From assembly GCF_028693495.1 (NCBI RefSeq), contig NZ_JAQUVG010000008.1, forward strand, positions 1-56,424: a DNA stretch of 56,424 nt, in the 5' to 3' direction. The number at the start of each line of letters is the position of its first letter. Position 1 is the first letter of the stretch. The position numbers and the translations under genes were made by a program. Below, piece by piece: positions 1 to 8,479 of this stretch. The notes beneath the pieces are model-generated. The model was given only the letters and a program-made list of their open reading frames with translations. It was not told where the DNA came from and ran no database searches. Origin of the DNA: Zoogloea sp. (lineage in GTDB: Bacteria > Pseudomonadota > Gammaproteobacteria > Burkholderiales > Rhodocyclaceae).

Positions 1-2390
1 TGCGCCGCAGCGATCCCTTTTTTGAGCGCGAAAGCCTCAACTATGAGTTTCCCTTGCCAAGCCGGGAATTTGTCATCCAGATGCTTGCAGACCAGGGGGT
101 GCCCCTTTCCTTCGATGAGCTGTCTGAAGCCCTGGATATCCTTCCTGTCGAGATGGAGTTTTTTGAACGCCGGATGATCGCGATGGTGCGCGATGGTCAG
201 GTGGTACGCAACCGTCGTGGGGCGTATCTCCTGCCTGCCAAGGCAGATCTCATCCGTGGCAGGGTACAGGGGCATCCGGATGGCTACGGTTTTGTGGTGA
301 GCGATGAGGAGGGGCCGGATATCTTTCTCGGTCCCAATGAAATGCGTGAGCTGCTTCATGGGGACAGGGTGATTGTCCGGATCGCCGGTCTGGACCGGAG
401 AGGTCGCCCTGAAGGCAAATTGGTGGAAGTGCTGGAGCGGGCCAATACGCGAGTTGTTGGCCGGGTGCTGGTGGAGAATGGCGTCACCCTGGTTGTGCCA
501 GAGAATCGCCGGATCTGCCAGGAAATCCTGCTCCAGCCGGGTGCCAAGAAAAAAGCTGTGGCGGGGCAGGTGGTCATGGTCGAGTTGATTGAGCAGCCCA
601 CCCGCTATGCTCAGCCCATCGGCCGCATTGTCGAGGTGTTGGGCAATTATGCTGATCCGGGCATGGAAATCGAGATTGCCCTGCGCAAGCACGAGCTTCC
701 GTTTGAGTTTTCATCGGAAGCCAGGGCCCAGACCCGCAAGCTGCCAGAGAAGGTCCGGAAGATGGACTGGAAAGGTCGGGAAGACCTGACCGCGCTTCCC
801 CTGGTCACCATTGATGGAGAGACAGCCAGGGATTTTGATGATGCCGTCTTTTGCGAACGACAGGGCAGGGGCTTTCGTCTGGTGGTGGCTATCGCGGACG
901 TGTCCCACTATGTTGCGGTTGGTTCCGCCCTGGACGGGGAGGCTTACGAGCGGGGGAATTCCGTGTATTTTCCGCGACGGGTGATTCCCATGCTGCCGGA
1001 AAAGCTCTCCAATGGCCTGTGCTCCCTCAATCCGCAGGTCGAACGACTGTGCATGGTGTGCGACATGGCCATCTCCATGACCGGTACGATCAAGCAGTAC
1101 CGCTTTTATCCTGCAGTGATGCTCTCCAAGGCGCGGCTCACCTATGATCAGGTGGCCCAGGCCCTTTACGAGGAAAATCCGGCGGCGATTGAGAGCGTCG
1201 GTGAGTTGCTGCCGTATCTGCGCGATCTGGACAAGCTGTTCCGGGTGTTGCTCAAGGCACGTGCCAAGCGGGGAGCCATTGATTTCGAGACCCGGGAAAC
1301 CCGGATGATCTTCGACGATAACGGAAAGATTGCACAGATCGTTCCGGAAAGCCGTAATGATGCCCATCGGCTTATCGAGGAATGCATGCTGGCCGCCAAT
1401 GTGTGTGCATCTGACTTCCTCCAGGTCCATGAGCACCCGGCGCTCTACCGGGTGCATGAAGGACCCACACCGGAAAAGCTTGCCAAATTGAGGGAGTTTC
1501 TCGGGGAGTTCGGCTTGCAGCTGACGGGAGGGGAGGCGCCTCGGGCTGCCGACTATGCGAAGCTGCTGGAGCGGATCAAAGACCGGCCTGATTTGCAGCT
1601 GCTGCAGACCGTCATGCTTCGTTCCCTTCGCCAGGCTGTCTACAGCCCTGACAATGCGGGCCATTTCGGTCTTGCTTACGAGGCCTATACCCACTTCACC
1701 TCCCCTATCCGGCGTTACCCTGACCTTCTGGTTCATCGGGCGATCAAGGCTGTGCTGACCCACCAGCAGTACGTCCCGGCCCAGGAAGAAGGCGCCTGGG
1801 AGGCTATCGGGATGCACTGCTCAATGACCGAAAGGCGTGCTGATGAGGCCGATCGTGATGTGGAGAACTGGCTGAAGTGCTATTACATGCAGGATCGCAT
1901 CGGCGAGGAATTCGACGGCAGTGTATCGGCAGTGGTACCTTTCGGCCTCTTCGTGGCCTTGGATGACGTGTTCGTGGAAGGGCTCGTTCACATTTCAGAG
2001 CTGGGTAGCGATTATTTTCACTACGACGATGCGCACCACAGTCTGGTGGGGGAGCGTACCGGCGAGCGTTATCGCCTTTCAGATCGGGTCCGGGTTCAGC
2101 TGGTTCGGGTCAACATGGAAGCCAGCAAGATCGACTTCCGTCTGCTCCGTGGCCCTGAGCGCAGCACCGAACGAATCGGCAAGACTGCGCGGGACAGGGA
2201 GGCTGGCGTGTCAGCCTCGGTACTGCCGGTGAAGGAAGCTCGCCAACGTAGCCGCAAGGCGGACGGGGTGGCTGAACTCCCGGAGACTAAGGTCGTCAAG
2301 GCACGAAACGCCACCAAGTCACCCACGACACCGAAGCCGCGCAAGAGCGCGACCGCCGCAACCAAGAAGAAAGTCAAGTCCCGTGTCTGA
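1..2390 (+). CDS. rnr: Ribonuclease R, 5'-truncated by window edge
   Basis: 3'-5' exoribonuclease that degrades structured RNA and takes part in rRNA and mRNA quality control in the cytoplasm. The reading frame is open to the window edge. The residues before the first in-window start candidate (TTG at 54) read as RRSDPFFERESLNYEFPLPS, which matches the normal RNase R N-terminus, so the true start lies at or just before base 1 and TTG54 is not the start. Seen: an N-terminal winged-helix and cold-shock region, then the RNB catalytic domain with IDGETARDFDD near 810-840 (the Asp cluster that binds catalytic metal), a C-terminal S1 domain (GEEFDGSVSAVVPFGLFVAL, about 1900-1970), and a Lys/Arg-rich tail at 2220-2390. 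The stop overlaps rlmB by 8 bases, so the two are probably co-transcribed. The family identity is very secure. Confidence 0.95.
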   Translation, partial: RRSDPFFERESLNYEFPLPSREFVIQMLADQGVPLSFDELSEALDILPVEMEFFERRMIAMVRDGQVVRNRRGAYLLPAKADLIRGRVQGHPDGYGFVVSDEEGPDIFLGPNEMRELLHGDRVIVRIAGLDRRGRPEGKLVEVLERANTRVVGRVLVENGVTLVVPENRRICQEILLQPGAKKKAVAGQVVMVELIEQPTRYAQPIGRIVEVLGNYADPGMEIEIALRKHELPFEFSSEARAQTRKLPEKVRKMDWKGREDLTALPLVTIDGETARDFDDAVFCERQGRGFRLVVAIADVSHYVAVGSALDGEAYERGNSVYFPRRVIPMLPEKLSNGLCSLNPQVERLCMVCDMAISMTGTIKQYRFYPAVMLSKARLTYDQVAQALYEENPAAIESVGELLPYLRDLDKLFRVLLKARAKRGAIDFETRETRMIFDDNGKIAQIVPESRNDAHRLIEECMLAANVCASDFLQVHEHPALYRVHEGPTPEKLAKLREFLGEFGLQLTGGEAPRAADYAKLLERIKDRPDLQLLQTVMLRSLRQAVYSPDNAGHFGLAYEAYTHFTSPIRRYPDLLVHRAIKAVLTHQQYVPAQEEGAWEAIGMHCSMTERRADEADRDVENWLKCYYMQDRIGEEFDGSVSAVVPFGLFVALDDVFVEGLVHISELGSDYFHYDDAHHSLVGERTGERYRLSDRVRVQLVRVNMEASKIDFRLLRGPERSTERIGKTARDREAGVSASVLPVKEARQRSRKADGVAELPETKVVKARNATKSPTTPKPRKSATAATKKKVKSRV

Positions 2391-3132
2391 TAACACCCCT
2401 GCCAGTTCCCGCCTGATTTACGGCTTTCACGCTGTCCTGGCCAAGCTCCGCCATGATCCGGAGGCCCTCTTCGAAATCTATGTTGACGCTCAGCGCAGCG
2501 ATGCCCGGGCCAGGGATTTGCTCCGTCACGCGGAGCAGTTGGGAGCCCGTGTCATCCCTTCCGAGGGCGAGCGTCTTGACAAGATGGTCGGCACCCGACG
2601 TCATCAGGGCGTTGTTGCCCGGGTGGACGGTCGCCGCAAGGAGCTCAAGCTGGTTGATGTGCTGGATGGCCTCACCGAACCGGCCTTGTTTCTGGTCCTC
2701 GACGGTATTCAGGACCCCCATAACCTGGGAGCGTGTCTACGGGTTGCCGATGCGGCAGGTGCTCACGCCGTCATCGCACCGAAGGATAAGGCTGTTGGCC
2801 TCAATGCCACGGCAGTGAAGGTTGCCAGTGGCGCAGCCGATACGGTTCCTTACATTACCGTCACCAACCTTGCCCGTGCCCTGCGTGAAATGCAGGAAGC
2901 GGGGGTATGGATCCTGGGTGCTGCGGGCGAGGCGGAAAAAACCATTTACACGGTTGATCAGAAGGGACCGATCGCCTGGGTCCTGGGGGCCGAGGGGGAC
3001 GGTTTGCGCCGACTGACCAGAGAGACCTGCGACGAACTCGCCCGCATTCCGATGCACGGTACCGTTGAAAGCCTCAATGTCTCTGTGGCCAGCGGCCTGT
3101 GCTTGTTTGAGTCCCGGCGGCAGCGGGCTTGA
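2383..3132 (+). CDS. rlmB: 23S rRNA (guanosine-2'-O-)-methyltransferase RlmB
   Basis: SpoU/TrmH-family SAM-dependent methyltransferase of 249 residues. In characterised relatives it 2'-O-methylates G2251 in the peptidyl-transferase P loop of 23S rRNA. A small substrate-binding domain (residues 1-80) precedes the knotted SPOUT domain. The three family motifs are visible: DGIQDPHNLGACLRVADAAG (about 107-126), WVLGAEGDGLRRL (about 193-205) and the C-terminal ESLNVSVASGLCLFE. The start is GTG at 2383, inside the end of rnr; the order rnr-rlmB is common in proteobacteria and suggests one transcript. The length is normal and nothing is unusual. Confidence 0.95.
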   Translation: MSDNTPASSRLIYGFHAVLAKLRHDPEALFEIYVDAQRSDARARDLLRHAEQLGARVIPSEGERLDKMVGTRRHQGVVARVDGRRKELKLVDVLDGLTEPALFLVLDGIQDPHNLGACLRVADAAGAHAVIAPKDKAVGLNATAVKVASGAADTVPYITVTNLARALREMQEAGVWILGAAGEAEKTIYTVDQKGPIAWVLGAEGDGLRRLTRETCDELARIPMHGTVESLNVSVASGLCLFESRRQRA

Positions 3133-3145
3133 ATCATTTCCATTA

Positions 3146-3174
3146 CAGCCCCGGACGCGATGCGTCCAGGGCTG
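3146..3174. terminator. Hairpin between convergent rlmB and LolA-like gene
   Basis: A 13-base inverted repeat (CAGCCCCGGACGC / GCGTCCAGGGCTG) with one C-A mismatch and a 3-base loop sits between two convergent stops. There is no strong T tract on either side, so a terminator role is likely from position rather than proven by sequence. Confidence 0.5.
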
Positions 3175-3183
3175 CACGACTCA

Positions 3184-3969
3184 TCAATCCACCCGATTGA
3201 GCTTGTCCATGTACTGTTTCGTGAAAACCCGTTCAGGCAGATCTTTTGGGGTCATCTGGGAGTAACGCAGAGTGGAGACGTCCCCCTTTTTGAGGGCATC
3301 CTCCATGATCAGCTGCGTGGGTCGGATACGCCCTCCCAGGCTCTGGAAGTTCTCGTAACGACAGACCTTCAGGAGCCGGTTGGACAGGGAATAGAACTCT
3401 GCCCGGTGAGGCCAGTTGTTGGCCTGGCGCACCCAGTAGATTACCTTGGCGTAGGTGACACCCCGGTCCACCGCATTGAGCTCCAAGACGTACATTTTCT
3501 CTCCGTTGATGGTCTCGCTTCGCAGGAGCTTCGGTTCATAGTCACCGGCAAAGTTGGCCCGCGCCAGGTCACCATTGGAGACCTGTCCGGTCAGGCGCTG
3601 GGAGAGGGACAGGCGCACGGGTTGCGAAATGTTCGGCATGAAGATCCACAGATCCCGCCCCCGCATGAGCATCGCCTGGCCGCGGTCGACGGCAGGCTCG
3701 ATGGTCTGGACGATGGTGTTTTCATTGCCCTTGGAAAGGACCCGGTATTTCCGCTTGTCCAGTTCTTCGCCAGGGCTGAGCGTGTCGATATCGATGACGA
3801 CTTGGAACCCGTCCCGGGGAAAACGCACCTCATCCGCCTTGGCAACGACTTCTCTGGCCAGTTCGGTATCGTCGGCCATTGCTAAGGGGGGGGCGAGGAC
3901 TGCGGCAAGGGTCACACAGATGCAGACCGCTTGCGAGCGGACGGTGGAAAGATAAAAGTTGAAGCTCAT
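3184..3969 (-). CDS. LolA-like outer membrane lipoprotein-sorting protein (COG2834/PF17131 type)
   Basis: Periplasmic protein of 261 residues with a cleavable signal peptide (VRSQAVCICVTLAAVLAPPLAMA, residues about 10-32). The mature part has features of the LolA-like beta half-barrel family: a GRDLWIFMPN segment, VRLSLSQRLTGQVSNGDLAR, and a C-terminal strand pair ending in YSQMTPKDLPERVFTKQYM. Members of this family sit beside RND or FtsX-type transporters and are thought to carry lipids or lipoproteins across the periplasm; the cargo here is unknown. The frame is open further upstream, but ATG at 3969 is the only start that yields a signal peptide at the N-terminus. Its start codon is 42 bases from the start of the divergent ABC ATPase, pointing to a shared regulatory region and a shared task. 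Confidence 0.88.
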   Translation of the reverse strand: MSFNFYLSTVRSQAVCICVTLAAVLAPPLAMADDTELAREVVAKADEVRFPRDGFQVVIDIDTLSPGEELDKRKYRVLSKGNENTIVQTIEPAVDRGQAMLMRGRDLWIFMPNISQPVRLSLSQRLTGQVSNGDLARANFAGDYEPKLLRSETINGEKMYVLELNAVDRGVTYAKVIYWVRQANNWPHRAEFYSLSNRLLKVCRYENFQSLGGRIRPTQLIMEDALKKGDVSTLRYSQMTPKDLPERVFTKQYMDKLNRVD

Positions 3970-4011
3970 AGTGTTATCCTTTGGACGCAAACAACATACT
4001 CCAGAGCATCG

Positions 4012-4758
4012 ATGCCAATCATTCGTGTAGAAGATGTCTCCAAGACATACCGACTCGGCGAACAGAATGTTACCGCGCTGGAAGGCGTTTCGTTGACAGT
4101 TGAGCCTGGAGTGTTCATGGCGATTGCAGGACCTTCCGGAAGCGGTAAATCCACGTTGCTGAACATCATGGGCTGCATCGACACGCCGAGCAAGGGGCGT
4201 GTGGAGATTGACGGCAAGGATGTATCCGGACAGACCCCGGATGCCCTGGCGGAGGTTCGGGCCAGAACCATCGGTTTCATCTTTCAGACGTTCAACCTCT
4301 TGCCGGTCCTCTCTGCCGAAGAGAACGTGGAATACCCTCTGCTGCAATTGCCGGAGCTGTCCCGGGCCGAGCGCAGGGAACGGGTGGCTCATTATCTGGC
4401 CATGGTGGGCCTGTCCCGGTACGCCCGTCACCGCCCCAACCAGTTGTCGGGGGGGCAGCGTCAGCGGGTAGCCATCGCGAGGGCGCTGGTAACCCACTCG
4501 CGGGTGGTGCTGGCGGACGAGCCCACTGCCAACCTTGATCGTCGTACAGGTGAGAGCATCCTTAACCTGATGCGGGACATCAACCAGAACGCCGGAACGA
4601 CCTTTGTGTTCTCAACTCATGACAAGCGAGTCATGAACCGGGCGGATCGGCTGGTTCGCATGGAGGACGGTCAGATCACCGCACTTGGCATGAAGCGCGA
4701 TGGTAACTGGATTTTTGTCCAGGATCGCCGCAAGCCGGAAGACGATCCTGAGATCTGA
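4012..4758 (+). CDS. ABC transporter ATP-binding protein, LolD/MacB type
   Basis: ATPase of 248 residues of the MacB/LolD/FtsE class, which drives periplasmic extraction or trans-envelope transport through FtsX-type permeases. Seen: Walker [10 protein letters not shown] (about residue 40), Q-loop FQTFNLLP, signature [15 protein letters not shown] (about 145), Walker B VVLADEPTANLD, and H-loop STHD. Start chosen at ATG 4012 (MPIIRVEDVSKTY), the usual beginning for this class; the frame stays open back to 3931 but would then overlap the divergent gene. The oddity is that no permease gene lies on either side: a LolA-like gene is divergent upstream and an outer-membrane protein follows after 22 bases. 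The permease must be encoded elsewhere or has been lost. Confidence 0.92.
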   Translation: MPIIRVEDVSKTYRLGEQNVTALEGVSLTVEPGVFMAIAGPSGSGKSTLLNIMGCIDTPSKGRVEIDGKDVSGQTPDALAEVRARTIGFIFQTFNLLPVLSAEENVEYPLLQLPELSRAERRERVAHYLAMVGLSRYARHRPNQLSGGQRQRVAIARALVTHSRVVLADEPTANLDRRTGESILNLMRDINQNAGTTFVFSTHDKRVMNRADRLVRMEDGQITALGMKRDGNWIFVQDRRKPEDDPEI

Positions 4759-4780
4759 GTGTCTGACCGAGGAGTTTTTT

Positions 4781-6076
4781 GTGAAAACATTGCCTGGCTT
4801 GCGCTTTTCCCCTGCGTGTACGGTTTTCTCCCTGGCCTTATGCATGGGTCTTCCCTCCGCCTGGGCAGAAGAGGATCTGCCTGATCTGGAGTTGGAGACA
4901 GGGGGCGTCAGAACGGGGGGGTATCTCCAGTTCGACATGGCACGCACCTATGTTCAGCCTGAGCACTGGTCGATGGCGCGAGCCCGGGCCGAGGTTTCGG
5001 CCACCGGGGGAGGCTCGGGATTCAAGTGGAAGGTGTCGGGGCGCGGCGATGTGGATGGGGTGTTCGCTATAGACAATGGCTTCTATCCGGACGCGGTCAG
5101 ACGCGATCAGCAGTACCAGTTCGATCTACGGGAAACCTACCTGGATTTCTCGGCAGGAGACGTAGATTTCCGGCTGGGGCGGCAGCATGTGGTCTGGGGG
5201 GAGATGGTTGGTCTGTTCTTTGCCGACGTGGTGTCCGCCCGGGATCTTCGCAGCTTTTACCTGCCCAGTTTTGACCAGTTGCGGATTCCCCAATGGGCGG
5301 CACGGGCAGAAACCTATTTTGGTGAAACCCATGCGGAACTGCTCTGGATTCCAGTACCAAGCTATGACCGCATCGGGAAACCCGGTGCGGAGTTTTACCC
5401 GGTCAGGCCACCTGCGGGCGTAACTGTACTTGGAGAGGCGAAGCCGGATAACAGTCTGGGCAACACCAACTGGGGTGGGCGTCTGTCCCGCATGATTGGC
5501 GGTTGGGATATGTCAGGCTTTTACTACCGGAGCATGGATGTCTCGCCCGCTTTTTATCTCGAGGCCGGTGCCCTGCAGGCGCGCCATGAGCGCATCAACC
5601 AGCTTGGCGGAACCCTGACCAAGGATTTTGGTGACTTTGTCCTCAAAGGGGAAGTGGTCCGTACCAACGGGCGCAAGGTGAGCAACCTCTGGGCGCCTCA
5701 GGGGCTTGCTCCACAGGAGCAGACTGACTATGTGGTGGGGATCGATGTTCCCACCTTCAATGATGGCCGTGTCAACATCCAGTACTTTGCCCGGCGGACT
5801 CACGATCTTGATCGGGGCACCGGGCTTGAAAAGACCGAAGGCGGCGTGAGTCTGCTGCTGGCCACCCGGCTGACGAAAGGCTGGGAGGCAGAGGCTCTGC
5901 TGGTATCCATGCTGCAGCGCACCGACTACATGTTCCGGCCCAAAGTGACCTGGACGGCCAGCCGTAGCTGGCGGCTGACCTTTGGCGTTGATGTTTTTGG
6001 AGGCGAGCAGGTTGGTCTTTTTGGTCGCTACGACGACAGGGACCGCATTTATACGGAAGCCCGGTGGTCCTTCTAG
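4781..6076 (+). CDS. Outer-membrane beta-barrel protein, DUF1302-like
   Basis: Predicted outer-membrane protein of 431 residues. The GTG start at 4781 has a GGAG ribosome site 10 bases upstream and begins a signal peptide ending at LPSAWA/EE. The frame could be read from 4700, but that would run through the end of the ATPase gene. The mature part is rich in alternating aromatic strands (FKWKVSGRGDV, VDFRLGRQHVVWGE, HAELLWIPVPSYDRI) and ends in Phe (TEARWSF), the typical C-terminal signature of an outer-membrane barrel. RLGRQHVVWGE recalls the DUF1302 family, which often accompanies LolA-like and RND/ABC modules. The precise role is unknown; with its neighbours it suggests lipid or hydrophobic-compound traffic across the envelope. 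Confidence 0.8.
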   Translation: MKTLPGLRFSPACTVFSLALCMGLPSAWAEEDLPDLELETGGVRTGGYLQFDMARTYVQPEHWSMARARAEVSATGGGSGFKWKVSGRGDVDGVFAIDNGFYPDAVRRDQQYQFDLRETYLDFSAGDVDFRLGRQHVVWGEMVGLFFADVVSARDLRSFYLPSFDQLRIPQWAARAETYFGETHAELLWIPVPSYDRIGKPGAEFYPVRPPAGVTVLGEAKPDNSLGNTNWGGRLSRMIGGWDMSGFYYRSMDVSPAFYLEAGALQARHERINQLGGTLTKDFGDFVLKGEVVRTNGRKVSNLWAPQGLAPQEQTDYVVGIDVPTFNDGRVNIQYFARRTHDLDRGTGLEKTEGGVSLLLATRLTKGWEAEALLVSMLQRTDYMFRPKVTWTASRSWRLTFGVDVFGGEQVGLFGRYDDRDRIYTEARWSF

Positions 6077-6222
6077 AGGATGCCTTGGGGAAGTGAAGGG
6101 GCTTCTGGCTACGTTCGGTCGTGCGGCGTGATGTTTTTCTCCAGAGCCCTCCGCTGGCTGTCTTAATATTCACTTGTTATCATCAAGGCCTTGCCAAAAG
6201 TCTAAATCAGGGAAAACACCAC
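6077..6222 (+). promoter_or_regulatory. Presumed promoter region of the EPS operon
   Basis: 146 bases without a gene separate the envelope module from the first EPS gene, and the next roughly 24 kb have almost no gaps, so the main operon promoter should be here. The stretch around 6160-6200 is AT-rich (TTAATATT, TTATCATC). I could not find a convincing sigma-70 pair or a sigma-54 TGGCAC-N5-TTGC element, so the location is inferred from layout only. Confidence 0.35.
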
Positions 6223-6828
6223 ATGAAGCGCTTATTGACTATGGGTTTGACGGCGTGTGCCTTGGCAGGCCTGGCGGGCTGCGCAACCAAGTTTCCTCCG
6301 GCACCCGAATCGGCAGGCAATCCGGAGTACAGCTATGTCATCGGGCCGGGTGACAGCATCAATATCGTTGTCTGGCGCAATCCCGAGCTCTCGATGTCAG
6401 TGCCTGTTCGCCCCGATGGCAAGATCACGACGCCTCTGGTTGAAGACCTGCCGGCGGCGGGCAGGGATTCGTCGACCTTGGCCCGGGAAATCGAGAAGGC
6501 TCTTGGCAAGTACATCCGAGATCCGGTAGTCACCGTGATCGTGACGGGTTTCGTCGGCACATCTTCCTTGCAGGTCAAGGTGGTGGGTGAGGCGGCCCGG
6601 CCCCAGGTGCTCCAGTACAAGAAGGACATGTCCCTGCTGGACGTGATGATTGCCGTGGGTGGTATCACCGACTATGCCGATGGAAACTCCGCGGTCCTCC
6701 TCCGCACTTCGGAGGGCAACAAGCAATACACGGTTCGTCTCAAGGATCTGGTCAAGCGGGGTGACGTTTCTGCCAACGTGGAAATCCGGCCTGGCGATGT
6801 GCTGATTGTCCCGCAGGGCTGGTTCTGA
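6223..6828 (+). CDS. XrtA-locus polysaccharide export lipoprotein, Wza/KpsD type
   Basis: Outer-membrane polysaccharide export protein of 201 residues, expected to form the exit pore for the EPS. It has a lipoprotein signal peptide with lipobox LAGC (Cys at about residue 18). Next come the poly_export domain (YSYVIGPGDSINIVVWRNPELS, about 35-57, through DPVVTVIV) and a SLBB-type segment (VVGEAARPQVLQYKKDMSLL, about 123-142), ending RPGDVLIVPQGWF. The length fits the short Wza-like proteins of XrtA loci (TIGR03027-type). The ATG at 6223 was chosen because it directly precedes the signal peptide; the longer frame from 6121 would bury it. First gene of the EPS operon, followed by the chain-length determinant. 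Confidence 0.92.
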   Translation: MKRLLTMGLTACALAGLAGCATKFPPAPESAGNPEYSYVIGPGDSINIVVWRNPELSMSVPVRPDGKITTPLVEDLPAAGRDSSTLAREIEKALGKYIRDPVVTVIVTGFVGTSSLQVKVVGEAARPQVLQYKKDMSLLDVMIAVGGITDYADGNSAVLLRTSEGNKQYTVRLKDLVKRGDVSANVEIRPGDVLIVPQGWF

Positions 6829-6901
6829 ACGCCTGTCAGCTTCACTCTCCTTGTCCCCGGAGCTTGTTTTCCGGTGACTCTGTCATGCTTGGAATAGCCT
6901 A

Positions 6902-8470
6902 ATGGAAGAAATCTTAAGACAGCTGTCGGTGCTGCTGCGCGGCATGTGGCTCTACCGCTGGTGGGGGCTTCTTGTTGCCTGGATCGTGGGACCGATTGCT
7001 GCCGTTACCATCTATCTCCTCCCCGATCGGTATGAGTCATCAGCCCGGGTGTATGTGGATACGCAGTCCATACTCAGGCCGCTGATGTCCGGCTTGGCGG
7101 TGCAGCCCAACGTGGACCAACAGATCAACATGCTCAGCCGGACCCTGATCAGTCGGCCAAACGTGGAAAAGCTGATCCGTATGGCAGATCTCGACATCAC
7201 TGCCCAGAGCAAGGAAGAGCGTGAGGCCCTCATTCAGAGGGTGTCCAAGGCACTCGAGATCCGGGTGGCGGGTCGGGACAATCTTTACACGCTGGCCTAT
7301 ACGGACACCAACCCGGAACGGGCCAAGCGGGTGGTGCAGTCTCTCGTTTCCATGTTTGTGGAGTCGGGATTGGGGGACAAGCGGAAGGATTCCGATTCGG
7401 CACGCAAGTTCATTGAAGATCAGATCAAGAGCTACGAGCAGAAGCTCGAAGAGGCTGAAAACCGCCTGAAGGAGTACAAACTGCGCAATCTGGCGACGGT
7501 GGGAGGCGGACAGGATTATTTTGGAAAAATGACGGCGGCGAAGGAGCAGCTTGAACAGGCGCGGCTTGCCTTGAGCGAAGCGGAGAATTCCAGGGATGCT
7601 CTCAAGCGGCAACTGGTTGGCGAGGAGCCTGTGTTCCTTCCTGACAATCCTTCGAGCTCTGCACTGGCGACCGTATCGGTCCCGGATCTCGACGGTCGTA
7701 TCGACACGCTGAAGAAATCCCTGGATGGCTTGCTGCAGCGCTACACCGACCAACACCCGGATGTGGTGGGGGCACGGAAGATGATCGAGACCCTGGAAGC
7801 CCAGAAGCTTCAGGAGATCAATGCCCGCCGCAAGGCCGCTTCCAGTTCCGGTGCAGTACAAACTGCGCCATCGCTGGTGTCGAATCCCGTTTTTCAGCAG
7901 TTGAAGCTGTCTCTTGCCGATGCGGAGGCGAATGTTGCGTCGATCAAGGCCCGCGTTGTTGAATATGAGAGCCGAGTCCAGTCCCTGATGGCATCCTCGC
8001 GCATGCTGCCCCAGATCGAGGCGGAATTCACCCAGCTCAATCGGGACTACGACATCAACAAGCGCAACTACGAGGCGTTGGTGTCCCGTCGTGAGTCGGC
8101 TGTTATGGCCGTCGAGATGGGGGCAACCTCCGGTATTGCCGATTTCCGGCTCATCGACCCCCCTGCGGTGCCCAGCAAACCTTCCGCGCCCAACAGGCCG
8201 TTGCTGATGCCCCTGGCTGGCTTGGGGGCTCTGTTGATTGGCGCTGCGCTGGCCTTCCTGATCAGCCAGATCAGACCCGTCTTCTCGGATCCCCAGGTTT
8301 TGCGGGATGTTACCGGTCTGGCGGTGCTGGGATCGGTCAGTGTGACCGCGGATCCGGCCCGGGAGAGGACCCTGCGGCGGGCCCGGATTGTTTTCCTTGC
8401 GTGCCTGGGCGCATTTGTAAGCTTGTTTGCGGCATTAACGGTTTGGCTGACTCTGGCCAGGCTAGCGTGA
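6902..8470 (+). CDS. XrtA-locus chain-length determinant (Wzz/PCP family)
   Basis: Inner-membrane polysaccharide co-polymerase of 522 residues that sets EPS chain length with the neighbouring tyrosine kinase. Seen: a Wzz domain with a first membrane segment (WWGLLVAWIVGPIAAVTIYLL, about 20-40), long periplasmic coiled coils (about 165-235 and 300-385, rich in Glu/Lys/Ala/Leu), a Pro-rich PPAVPSKPSAPNRP motif before the second membrane segment (about 430-452), and a further hydrophobic segment at the C-terminus (about 496-520). The three-segment layout fits the TIGR03007-type proteins of exosortase loci. The Wza-type gene precedes it and the BY-kinase starts 9 bases after it. Confidence 0.93.
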   Translation: MEEILRQLSVLLRGMWLYRWWGLLVAWIVGPIAAVTIYLLPDRYESSARVYVDTQSILRPLMSGLAVQPNVDQQINMLSRTLISRPNVEKLIRMADLDITAQSKEEREALIQRVSKALEIRVAGRDNLYTLAYTDTNPERAKRVVQSLVSMFVESGLGDKRKDSDSARKFIEDQIKSYEQKLEEAENRLKEYKLRNLATVGGGQDYFGKMTAAKEQLEQARLALSEAENSRDALKRQLVGEEPVFLPDNPSSSALATVSVPDLDGRIDTLKKSLDGLLQRYTDQHPDVVGARKMIETLEAQKLQEINARRKAASSSGAVQTAPSLVSNPVFQQLKLSLADAEANVASIKARVVEYESRVQSLMASSRMLPQIEAEFTQLNRDYDINKRNYEALVSRRESAVMAVEMGATSGIADFRLIDPPAVPSKPSAPNRPLLMPLAGLGALLIGAALAFLISQIRPVFSDPQVLRDVTGLAVLGSVSVTADPARERTLRRARIVFLACLGAFVSLFAALTVWLTLARLA

Positions 8471-8479
8471 GGGCGAACC

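Noticed and set aside
711..1817. A 368-codon open frame on the minus strand opposite rnr
   Set aside because: Antisense to the catalytic domain of RNase R and without family features.
6077..6222. A sigma-54 promoter before the EPS operon
   Set aside because: XrtA loci are often sigma-54 controlled, but no TGGCAC-N5-TTGC pair with correct GG/GC spacing was found here.
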